From contig OZ020249.1 of NCBI GenBank assembly GCA_963971285.1, positions 3,348,001 through 3,412,000 on the forward strand: 64,000 bases of DNA, given 5' to 3'. Below the pieces are notes generated by a model, which saw only the letters and a list, made by a program, of their open reading frames with translations, did no database searches and was not told the DNA's origin. Below are positions 13,401-21,760 of this stretch, one piece after another. Positions within the stretch are counted from its first letter, which is position 1. Every line of letters starts with the position of its first letter. This stretch comes from Astropecten irregularis. Lineage: Eukaryota; Echinodermata; Asteroidea; Paxillosida; Astropectinidae. The position numbers were made by a program, and so were the translations under genes.

Positions 13401-16400
13401 TGACTGCAGTGATCCATACCTTGTTTTAGGGGTGGTCAGCTGAGAATGAGTATGTCTCAAAAATTCAATGGTCACCCTACCATAAAATGAAAAGAAAATG
13501 AAAGGTGACATGTTCATCATCATATTTCTGTGCAACTTGAAAAGCTGTGAGAGTCCTGTCTATTTTTAAATGATTTTTGAAGTTGGAGGATTTACCACTG
13601 TTGTCTATGGGAGTTTATTTACTTGGGTGCAACCACGAGTGCACGACTTAATCTGGTTCCCTGCCCGAAGATTCCCTGACGACTCTTATCAACAATCTTT
13701 GGTCAGGTATCCGCTACGCTTAAAAAATAGAACATGACACAGCTGTCAAGTCTGCGCCTGCGCTGAAGCTAGATTTACAGTCTGGCGAGTAACCATTTTA
13801 GCATTAGTTTTTGCACTTTTGAAATCACATGCAATTTTATCTGGGCAAAATAAGACTTAAAAGAGTGGGAAAAGTCATGCAACAAAATCCCCAAAACGTG
13901 CACACATGAAGAGTGCTCTGTTGTATGTGGACAATAATAATGCTCTTTTTTGTAGCACGGGAGCAAATATATTTACACGACGTTTCAAATTGGCCTTGCG
14001 TGACCTATAGCGTGACCTGTTGGAAATAGCCGACAGCATGTCGAAACTATCCGAAGTTGGACGAAAACGAGTTCGTAATGTTTCGGATAAAACCGTAAAA
14101 AGTCAGAAATTTACTTTTTGGTCACGTGACCCTCCAGTGAATTTAGCCGATACCGGACCCTATATTTGACAGACAATAGTCGGGAGCTTTTGGGGTCCGG
14201 GAACCAGACTATGCACGACTTCGATAACTACGTCTAGACGATTTCTGAATTTACCGTATGTGCGCGCACCTACTTTGCCTAATATATGACACTCGCCTGC
14301 ATAATAAAGCCAAACAATGCATATTCATATATCTTATCCCCCGACTCCCCTCGCTGCCTTACATACGTACGTACGTAGGCCTACTGTATATTTTTATTGT
14401 ACAGAATATTCATTTGTACAGAACGTGTACGTACATAATAAGGGGGGGGGGAGGGTCAGACAAGTCGACCGGTGGGACAACTCGGCGACTTGAGAGAGAT
14501 CGACCAGCGAGACAGATCGAGACAGGTCGACCGGTAAGACAGGTCGACCGGTGAGATACCGTGTATCGAAGCAATTCACGGCGTTCCCGTTTAGTTGGCT
14601 CAACGCGCTTAATAAGGGCCTTGTCCGGTAGCAGGCTTTTGTTGGTAACAGTAAGCAAGGAATTTCTGCAGAATGCTGATTACTTTGTTATCCCGTTAGC
14701 CAAAAATAATCACGGTTAGCCTGGAATTAATTCTTCGCTAACCGAAAGTCTTGCTTATGCGTGAAATCTATTTGAATGTCAGACAATTAGTACAAGTCGA
14801 CCGTTGGGACAACTCAAATTGAGACAGGTCGATTGGCGGTGTATGCATGCCGTGTATCGAAGTGATTCACGGCGTGGCCGTTGGCTCAACGCGCGCGAAA
14901 TAATGGTCCCATCCGCTGAGACAGGTGTAGCACTAATCTGTTTACACGTGTTGTGCAGCAGCAGTACAGCGACAACTTTATAATTACTATAACCTGCTGG
15001 AAAATGACCGAGCAGTTAGCTTGGCCGGGGGACATGGTATGAGGCTGTACTGTCTATCAATTTGCAGCAAATTGGGTATTAGTTACGTTAACCTGACAGC
15101 TGGATTTGTAAAGAGCATTATTCCTAGCAACACCTAGCCCCGGCCCCTGTATAGATTCCCGAATGTCAAACAGAGAAGAGAGAGAAATGATCGGAAGAAG
15201 TCAGTCTTGTAGTGTGTTGCCCTTGCCTAGTAACAGAGGCCCGCAACCTAGGCCTACCTGGCTATTTTGAATTTACGTGGCATGTGTGCGCACGTGTGAA
15301 GCACAAATTATTCAACAATATCGCGCACGCGCACTAGTTTCCCCCCGTTTTCGGGGGTAAAAATTCAGAAATCGTCTAGACGTAGTAACCGAAGTCCAAG
15401 TTAGTAGTGCACTCGTGCGTCGCTAGCGGATTGTCATGATACGCCCTCTCGTGGTGGCGGGTTATCGCGTATAACTATAACAACGTCTAGCAATCTAGAC
15501 TATGTTAAACTACGCGCCGAGACAATTAGATATACATGTAAACGTTTTTTATAATGTCTTTGGCCGAAACTGTCTGGACGCGGACTGTCTCGCGTTTGTT
15601 TACATTTCAGCAGATCCAACCGCGTACCATGGCCCGCTTGGCATCCTGTTTCGCATTTCAGCGGAAATCATGAATATTCATAATAAGGTACCTAATTGGC
15701 ATACAAAGGCCACACGCCGGTTGCGTATTTTTATTTTTACACCAAAGCCTGTGGTTTTCCGTTTTTTTTATTCAATGTAACGGCTGGTGAATGCGTCTAC
15801 GCCCACTTCCAAACCCATCCATGTGAATGCAGTCTGGTCAGTATGCTACATTATACTGCATGTTATGCAACTGATTGGCCCTGTTGAAATGGAGCATAGC
15901 TGCATGCAAGGACAAGTGCCCAGTTGCATTCCAAGTATCCCCTGGGAGGAGATTCCAGAGATCTCCTTGCGCCGAGTTTAAATGGTTTTATACAACGTAC
16001 GCTGGTTTATCTGGTGATAGAACAACACTTATTTATGTCTAATCCATCATGTGCACTTTGAAAAAAATATTAAAGGCTGTGAAAATTTGAACTCATATCA
16101 TTGATAGGACATCAGAGTCCCGTGAAATTTGCGAAAACGCGATTCAATTTTTCTTATGAAACATGAAGAAGGATCTAGTCTAACCATGATCAAAATATTG
16201 CTTGGTGTTTGGTTTTACTCTAAGTTCTGTATAAATACAGCATGCATTTCTACCTCCATGTTCTAACGTTATACTCGATCAGTGCAATTTTAATAGTCAG
16301 TTCAGCAGACTCATAGTAGTGACAGACCTATCTTGCTTCATTCTGACCCCCCCCCTTCTTGTTTGTCTTTGCTTGTTTGTTTGTTTGTTTGTTTGTTTGT

Positions 16401-19400
16401 TTGTTGGGGTGTTTTTTTTTTTTTTGGGGGGGGGGATTTTCACGCTCTGTTTTTCTTTTCAAAGCATTTTTCACACCTGACCGCTTTTTGCATAAAAGGA
16501 TGCGGAAATTAAATGAACTTGTTATGATTAATCACACAATCTTGATTAATAAATGATACATCTACAAAGCTTAGTTCCTTCTCTTCCAGTAAATACCATT
16601 CCTGAGGTTCATACTTAATTCACACATGTGTGAATAAAAAGAATAGACAAGAAAGCAGCGCAACTAAAAGACAAAAAAATCTCAATAATATCTGAATTTC
16701 GAGTTAATAGATATGAAAGCATTTGGGGCAATGTGGCGGGAAAATCCTACTGTAAAAAAGTTAAATTTCTGCCCTTACGTATGACATCTCAAATTAAAAC
16801 GAAAAATAGCACTGACAAAGCTATATGTTGATGCAAAATTATGCGTACTTGTTCATGACATAGTGAATAAATCCTAGACAAAATGAATGGGATGGGAGAG
16901 TGGCAGGGGTTCACGCACGTGAACATAATGGACATAATGGATCCGCATCTATTCGAAAATCGGTCAGGTATAAACGAAGGATTTGAAAAACATAAATTTT
17001 CAATCCAAAGGCAGATATATCTGTCATCCCTTGCTCATTTTTCTTGACTGAGGCATCATATGAAAGGCAAGGAAATGTAGTTTCTAGAAACGTGATCGTT
17101 GTGTGATCGTTGTGAAATATCGTTGTATAAAATACTTTTAGATAGCCTTGCTTCATATTGTCTTTTCTCACTCATGCGTGAAGTATGGATCATGATATAT
17201 GGTATCAAAATAATGAAAGGTGAGGAAATAAGCTTTCCAGGTATGTGATATTATCTATTCAAAAGTGAAATTAAAATTTCGGTTTTTTTCTGGGACACAC
17301 TGTATACCACAAGAAACGCCTCTATCAGAATCATCACTGGCTCTAATGATAGCTGTCGATCGCGACTGTAATATGAAATCGATTGCTGGTTTTCTTGAAT
17401 TGAATGTGATGTTTGATTATCTTCCCAAATCAAACAGAACCTGCTGCGCATGGAGAGGACTTCAACTTGGACCTCTGTCGCAAAGAGTTTATCCGATACT
17501 ACAAAGACACTATGGGTCAACTGCCTTTAAATCCTTTGCTCAAAACAGATTACAGCTGGATGAAGGATATGTTCGTTGATCTTACACTCGAGAAGCAAGA
17601 GAGAAAGGGTGCAGCAGTGCGTCAGCGTGAGATACACTCCTATGAGGATATATTGCAGCTTCAGCGTGAAGACGATGAACAAGTCAGGGACATAATACTT
17701 AGTGGGTTAGCAGGAAGCGGTAAAACCACCATTGCGTCGAAGCTGGCGTACGACTGGTCACTACAGAATCCTGCATCACCACTGTCAAAATTTCCCTTGT
17801 TAGTCGCCCTAAATCTGCGAGAACTTGAGAGCACTTCCGATCTGACTGAAGCAATTTTCGACCAGATCATTCCGAAAGACATACCGGTAAGTCGTGAAGG
17901 TCTGGAAAATTACTTGAAGACAAACGGTCAGGATGTCCTTATGATATTGGACGGTGTAGATGAATTAGGTTCTCAGCTGCCAAAGGTTGGCAATATCATC
18001 GATATTATCAGAAGGAGAATTCTCCGTGATTGCACCCTTATTGTGACAACGCGGCCCCACATGGTGGACGCGCTGAGCGGGCTGAACCCTCGGTTCACCC
18101 ATGTGAAATCCAAAGGTTTCTCTGAAGAAGCAATCAATAAGTACATTAGATGCTTTTTCCAAGCAGAGGGTCATAATGTTTCTCAGCAGCTGTATCAATT
18201 CTTGAGACGCAGTCGCGTTCATTATGAACAGGCCCGACTACCATTGATGTTGTTGGTCATGTGCCTTATTTGGTCAGACGAGCGCAAACTGCCTGAAAAG
18301 CTCACAGAATTCTTCAGAGATGCTTTTTTCTTCATCATCAATCGCCACCTCGGGATTTCAGAACAACATGGTAGCTATGGCGACAAATATCCTGAGAGTA
18401 TTCTGAATGACCTGGTACAAGATGTGGGTAAGGTAGCACTGGAGGGTCTGCTGCTTCCTGGGCAGAAGTTAGTGTTTGAGCGTACTGAATTTGAAAATGA
18501 CAAAGCCATTGATAAAGCTTGCGAACTTGGTTTCCTGTCCCAGGAGAGGGTACGAAGTAAACTCCGGGCCGTGCAGAAAGTTAACTTCATCCATAAAACC
18601 TTCCAGGAAGCATTTGCTGGATTCTATTTGGCCAGCCTGGCCGATTCTGACGAAAAATCATTCGCTCATTACCTCAATCAAATAGAACAAGGAAAGATAC
18701 AGAGTCTTCAATACTTGCTGCGGTTTTGTTCAGGAGCAAGTGTGAGAGCAGCAAGAATGCTATTGACGCGTATTGTACGTCTAGTCGGTAATTCAGGGTA
18801 TGATTGTGCCACATTTTCCATGTTTCTTCGGATGCATAAAGAAGCCGGGTCAGAAGAACTGTACACCATCGCCAAGCCATTCATTGAGAGGCATGGGCTG
18901 ACGTTCAACTTTCGCTCTTCTTGTGATTTCTTGAACTCAGATTTCAAATATCTGATCGATTGTGCCTGTAAGTCGTCAACAGTTTGCCAAGGTACAACAG
19001 ATGCATTTTGGAGCGTGCTGAAGGAATTAGATCTCCGTGGTGTTATGGGGAATAACTGGCCCCTTGTCACCTCTATCCTGGGCAGTGCCGTGAATGTTTC
19101 TGATTTGTATTTGAGTTTTGAAGAACGCTTCTGGGACAAAAAAAAAAACCAGGCTCAAATTCTCGAGGAAATCCGTCCAATGAATTCACTGCAGAAATTG
19201 GCTATCGTTGGTGAAATTACTGTGATTAACTGTCCCATTGTCGCCTCCATCCTGGGCAGTGCCGTGAATGTTTCTGATTTGTATTTGTGTTTGAGGCTTC
19301 TACAAGGCTTCGTGAAAGGAAAAACAGACCAGTCTCAACTTGTCAAGGCGATCCGTCCAATGAAGTCACTGCAGAAATTGGCTATCAATGGTGTTACTGT

Positions 19401-20529
19401 GAATAACTGTCCCATTGTCGCCTCCATCCTGGGCAGTGCCGTGAATGTTTCTAGTTTGAGTTTGTATCTTGACAATGAATTAACGGTAGGAGAAACAGAA
19501 CCGGCTCATCTTGTCGAGGTGCTCCATCGGATGAAATCACTGCAGAAATTGGCTTTCGGTCCTGTGTTCCCTTTTGCCAGTGATATTCAATATCCTGCCA
19601 TTGTCAAGGGTTTAGCTGACTCGGCGTCCATTACTAGTCTTCAGGTACTTCTATTGAGAAATACCACAGGTCAGTCTTTGCGTCATGATGAATCAATACT
19701 GAGGGAGATGGATAAAAATCTCTGGGATCAATGTCATGTTGGCCAGTTTCGTGGATCTGACCAGCAGCTGAGATTTTTGAAAATTGTGCAGCCTGGTACA
19801 CAGGCAGATCTCTCGTCTACTTGTAACATCCTTTCCAGTGCTCCGCACCTGCAAATTGTTATATTATCTGGACATGACATCGGCGGTGCCATTCAGGAAA
19901 TAACAAAGCCTCTGTCACAGCTGAAGGTTCTAGAGGAGCTTGAACTGAGCGGTATGCTCTTGACCCCGGAGCACGCCGTGCTTCTCGTTAATGATGCGCT
20001 CCCATTCTTGATCAATTTGCAGAGGTTGGACCTTTCCCACAACACATTATCACCCGAGGCTTTGCTTGATGTCATACAGTGGTCACTTTCATCATCCTCA
20101 CTTCAAATTTTGGCGCTTGACTGGTGTGTACAAGACAAACCTTCACAAGAGGCTTCGGGTTTGCCATCGGAGAGTATCGATCCTCCGCCGGAGAAAATCA
20201 GAAAGACCGAGTGTTCGTTAGAGTTCTTAGACATCAGTGAAAACTACCTTGGCAAGCACACGTCCCGGTTAATCGAGCTCCTGAGTGGAATGTACACCTT
20301 GAAGGAAGTAAACATGGAGTCCATGGGCCTCACCGACTCCGATGCCGTCAAACTCGCTGAGGCACTCAAAGATTGTCTCCACCTGCAAATGTTGAATATT
20401 AGAGGGAAAAACCACGTTGGAGTCCAAGGTGTGGAATACCTCTCACGGATGCTTGGAGATAAACCAGGAATCCAGTCTCATCCTGACGAAAACGCAAACT
20501 GGCTTAGGCCTAACGTTGACCGGCAATAG
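4243..20529 (+). CDS. NLR-family protein: ubiquitin-like, Death, NACHT, LRR
   Basis: Proposed seven-exon gene: 4243-4478, 4901-5078, 5305-5413, 7079-7180, 8001-8102, 9097-9375 and 17438-20529. All introns are GT-AG and all junction phases agree (2, 0, 1, 1, 1, 1), giving 4098 nt or about 1365 aa. Domain order: basic N-terminus (1-79), ubiquitin-like domain (about 88-168), two near-identical 34-residue Ser-rich linkers (175-242), Death domain (about 250-333), NACHT ATPase (P-loop at about 425-433, Walker B at about 501-512), helical linker, then LRRs to the C-terminus. Death-NACHT-LRR proteins are intracellular immune sensors, expanded in sea urchins. The N-terminal ubiquitin-like module is the unusual part. 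The 8.1 kb last intron is full of transposons. Less certain: that exon 1 is the true start, and that the Ubl exons and the NACHT exon are always joined in one mRNA. Confidence 0.68.
4901..5078 (+). CDS. NLR exon 2, first half of ubiquitin-like domain
   Basis: Acceptor TTGGTTGTAG ends at 4900 and donor GAG|GTAGGT begins at 5079. The product contains the ubiquitin-fold pattern TQIFIRT, then a second strand, then the helix VKEMIQEKLGIEATKQHL. This is the layout of beta1-beta2-alpha1 in ubiquitin. Confidence 0.7.
5305..5413 (+). CDS. NLR exon 3, second half of ubiquitin-like domain
   Basis: Acceptor TTTACAAACAG ends at 5304 and the exon ends CCAG|GTAAAG in phase 1. The product carries LSDQGIDRDTNLDLRL, equivalent to the ubiquitin LSDYNI...STLHLVLRL segment, and ends LLGGA. 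A Gly-Gly followed by more residues means the domain is fused or could be processed. The sequence does not say which. Confidence 0.7.
7079..7180 (+). CDS. NLR exon 4, Ser-rich linker, copy 1
   Basis: A symmetric phase 1-1 exon of 102 nt between acceptor CTCGATTTCAG and donor AAG|GTATAC. It encodes 34 residues rich in Ser, Gly, Asn, Glu and Gln (GPSEQRSHGSSASGHD...), probably disordered. It can be skipped or duplicated without changing frame. Confidence 0.6.
8001..8102 (+). CDS. NLR exon 5, Ser-rich linker, copy 2
   Basis: Same length, phase and splice signals as exon 4. It differs from exon 4 by three bases in 102, and all three change an amino acid (Ala to Thr, Ala to Pro, Pro to Leu). Whether one mRNA includes both copies cannot be told from DNA. 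Confidence 0.58.
8410..8788. mobile_element. Foldback element in NLR intron 5
   Basis: The two halves are inverted copies of each other over roughly 150-190 bp, for example TTTGACTTTTTAGTCTATCGC near 8411 against its inverse near 8785, and TTACAAATGAGTGACA against its inverse around the centre. No ORF. A MITE of unknown family. Confidence 0.65.
9097..9375 (+). CDS. NLR exon 6, Death domain
   Basis: Acceptor AAAACAAACAG ends at 9096 and donor AAAG|GTAAGA begins at 9376. It is a symmetric phase 1-1 exon of 93 codons. After a short Ala run the product reads LMSIASNLGHEWKTLATHLG, then VRADEVDRIEADYHTTEDRI, then FRMLVKWQQQQ and LCKALESCGRTDLTSIL. That is the six-helix Death-domain pattern with its conserved Trp residues. 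Death domains recruit adaptors by homotypic binding. The exon starts with the same AACCTGCTGC as exon 7. Confidence 0.85.
9411..9720 (+). mobile_element. Interspersed repeat, copy in NLR intron 6
   Basis: Starts CAGGGTGTTCAGAAAAAA and matches, in reverse orientation, the sequence at about 17000-17305 upstream of exon 7. Shared landmarks are ATCCATACTTCACGCATGAG and GACAATATGAAGCAAGGC. The terminus recalls Tc1/mariner-like elements but no transposase is visible. Confidence 0.55.
9728..10625 (+). mobile_element. AAGCAATTGCTT-rich foldback element, copy A
   Basis: Begins GGCCGTATGCATAAAAAGTA and is dense in palindromic AAGCAATTGCTT-type words. The 10420-10620 part is an inverted match to 11094-11260 of copy B, and the 9728-10040 part is an inverted match to 11600-11799. 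The far terminus of this copy is not clear. No ORF. Confidence 0.55.
11093..11800. mobile_element. AAGCAATTGCTT-rich foldback element, copy B
   Basis: Both ends carry inverted GGCCGTATGCATAAAAAGTA termini (11093 on + and 11799 on -), enclosing about 700 bp full of AAGCAATTGCTT words. With copy A it forms a 2 kb inverted-repeat region inside intron 6. The single-copy-looking stretch 10626-11092 between them shows no gene. Confidence 0.6.
11942..12687 (+). mobile_element. TAGTCTGGTTCCC element, copy 1
   Basis: 746 bp with ends TAGTCTGGTTCCC and its inverse, flanked by a perfect 9 bp duplication GCGACGCAC (11933-11941 and 12688-12696). A subterminal inverted GGTATCGGCTAC lies inside both ends. 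It contains a roughly 190 bp insertion, with the hairpin at 12409-12483, that copy 3 lacks. Non-autonomous and Mutator-like by target-site length. Confidence 0.8.
12409..12483. repeat. Perfect hairpin with GATCCT...AGGATCGAAAC motif
   Basis: Arms of about 30 bp (AGTTAGGAGGGCCTGACGCG... and its inverse) enclose a loop of roughly 15-20 bp. The right arm contains a GATCCT/AGGATC stem followed by GAAAC and GCGTC. Related pairs occur at 25893-26245 and near 48750. Interpreted as termini of a Penelope-like or related retroelement. Confidence 0.55.
12699..13634. mobile_element. GGGTGCACCCAAGTAAA element, nested
   Basis: Ends are GGGTGCACCCAAGT and its inverse, flanked by ACGA on both sides. A second copy of the left end lies at 13155-13195, and AAAATGAAGGATTGA and AAAGGTGACATGTTCATCAT each occur twice, so it is a composite of two related units. 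It sits in the arm of the 11851-15502 element. No ORF. Confidence 0.6.
13649..14211 (-). mobile_element. TAGTCTGGTTCCC element, copy 2, reversed
   Basis: 563 bp with ends TAATCTGGTTCCC and the inverse of TAGTCTGGTTCCC, flanked by a perfect 9 bp duplication TGCACGACT (13640-13648 and 14212-14220). It is in the opposite orientation to copy 1. Confidence 0.8.
14458..14900. repeat. GTCGACC/GAGACA short repeats and a duplicated block
   Basis: GACAGGTCGACCGGT-type words recur at 14458-14560 and again at 14795-14830. Each group is followed by a copy of GTGTATCGAAG...ATTCACGGCG and GTTGGCTCAACGCGC. This is internal sequence of the 11851-15502 element. No coding sign. Confidence 0.55.
15512..16559. 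other. Intron sequence, no feature beyond simple repeats
   Basis: Unique-looking intron of the NLR gene. 16360-16403 is a GTTT tandem and 16411-16436 is a T/G homopolymer stretch. No exon with credible splice sites was found. Confidence 0.4.
16560..17305 (-). mobile_element. Interspersed repeat, copy upstream of NLR exon 7
   Basis: Ends near CTGGGACACACTGTA, the inverse of the start of the 9411 copy, and shares the inverted landmarks CTCATGCGTGAAGTATGGAT and GCCTTGCTTCATATTGTC. The left boundary is uncertain. It places inverted copies of one repeat on either side of the long intron. Confidence 0.5.
17438..20529 (+). CDS. NLR exon 7, NACHT ATPase and leucine-rich repeats
   Basis: A single 3.1 kb exon from acceptor ATCAAACAG (ends 17437) to the TAG at 20527. 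About 60 residues precede the NACHT fold. The P-loop GLAGSGKTT is coded at 17704-17730, the Walker B MILDGVDEL lies near 17950, and ALNLREL and TTRPHM follow the NACHT pattern. A helical region leads into LRRs from about 19000. Three 174-177 bp coding repeats (marker CTGGGCAGTGCCGTGAATG at 19078, 19252 and 19429) each encode a pair of LRRs. C-terminal LRRs (LEELELSGM, LQRLDLSHN, LEFLDISEN, LQMLNIRGK) are of the NLR ribonuclease-inhibitor type. An A11 run at 19138-19148 lies in the reading frame. NACHT drives nucleotide-dependent oligomerisation and the LRRs sense or autoinhibit. Confidence 0.9.
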
Positions 20530-21009
20530 TTCGTGTACATACATGCTCATTAGAGAAATCAGCCAAAGTATAGTATATAAGAGTCCGACCAGACCCTAAT
20601 GGCGGCTGCCATGACAGGGGTATATCGACATTTACCGCCACATATGATTGATGATTACCCCTTCTAATGACTGCCTTAAATGCTTCGTCTATATTGTTAT
20701 CCAATACCACTAGTAACCATGAATACCTTAACTGTACACACTTAGCCATGTCATTGAACGGTCAAGTTCATGATTTAAGGACAGAGCAGTAACAAAAATA
20801 ACAGAAATGTTGACAAAGAAGGACGTTTTACAATTAAATTGATAGATAAAGTACACCGGAAGCCTAAATCAAAAATAAGCAAACGAAGAACAGGGGTTTG
20901 CACACTGCACTGCTTATGTAACGTAATTTTCCCTATGAATATGTTCACCTTTCATATCAGCGGATTAAAAACGACTTTTTTAAAGTACCACTTTAGTGTT
21001 GCATTTTTT
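20530..21009 (+). other. 3' flank of the NLR exon
   Basis: Non-coding. The stretch 20530-20760 is recognisably repeated, diverged, at about 21900-22170, with shared words near GTACATAC, AGACCCTA and ATGGC. This supports a tandem duplication that included the 3' end of the gene. No clear poly(A) signal close to the stop. Confidence 0.45.
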
Positions 21010-21760
21010 CCAAAAATGCTTCGACTACCAGAGATGTTGTCGGTCACGTGCTTCGCCTGGTCAGAAGATTGCAAGCTGCCCGACACACTCAAAGGATATT
21101 TGAAGATTCTTCAAGTGGTTTATGAATGCGCTGATACAAGATCTGAGTAAAGTAGCACTGGAGGGCCTGATGCTTCCTGGGCAGAAGTTAGTGTTTGGGC
21201 CTGCAGGTTTAAGAAATGAAAAAAGTCATTGAAATTGCTTCCAAAATATTGGCACCATGTGCAAGAAGAGGGCACAAAGTAAACTCTGGGCCGTGCAGAA
21301 AGTCTCCATTATTCATCAAACCTTCCAGGAAGCATTAGATGGAATCTATTTTGCCAGCTTGGCTATTCTGACGAAATTTCTTATCCCCATTCAAGCACAT
21401 GCTCGGAAAACATCCAGTCAGTACTTGCTCCGGTTCAGTACTTCATAAGGCGATGGAAGTAGACTAAGAACGGTGCATTGCAAATGAATGTGCGGACGCC
21501 CTAGGGAGTCCCATCTCAATCCTTCGTCGGAGCAAAACAAGAAGACCGAGTGTTTTTTAGAGGACTTAAACATCCATAGAAACGACCTTGGCAAGCACAT
21601 ACAGCTCTAAATCAAGGTGTCTATATTGGATTACACACCTTAGGGATTGTAATGATGAATTTCATGGGCTTCATAGGCTAAGCTAGATGCCGTCCAGCTC
21701 GTTGAAGATTGTCACAAGCTGCTGAAGGTGTACCTCATAGGGAACAAGGACAGTTCTTCA
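21010..21760 (+). pseudogene. Decayed tandem copy of the NLR C-terminal half
   Basis: Fragments match the intact exon in order but in different frames: LPEMLSVTCFAWSED (NACHT-associated helices), LSKVALEGLMLPGQKLVFG, RAQSKLWAVQKVSIIHQTFQ, then QYLLRF. The sequence then jumps to NKKTECFLEDLNIHRNDLGK, equivalent to the last LRRs. Several frameshifts and stops are present and the middle LRR block is deleted. No P-loop or Death exon is found upstream of it. Confidence 0.8.

Larger units (their letters stand above)
11851..15502. mobile_element. Inverted-repeat transposon with three later insertions
   Basis: Ends are TAGTCTAGATTGCT and its inverse. The flanks TGTTAAACC (11842-11850) and TGTTAAACT (15503-15511) form a 9 bp target-site duplication with one mismatch. 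The inverted arms run over 11851-11941 plus 14221-14254 on the left and 15361-15502 on the right. The left arm is broken by three younger elements (11942-12687, 12699-13634, 13649-14211), and the uninterrupted right arm gives the original sequence. A 9 bp duplication suits Mutator-like elements. No transposase seen. Confidence 0.7.

Noticed and set aside
15502-15981. Three overlapping plus-strand frames of 63-92 codons
   Set aside because: No domain and no paired splice sites, and the first overlaps the terminal inverted repeat of a transposon.
17251-19139. Minus-strand open frames opposite the NACHT-LRR exon
   Set aside because: Antisense shadows of a strongly supported coding exon, with no family resemblance.
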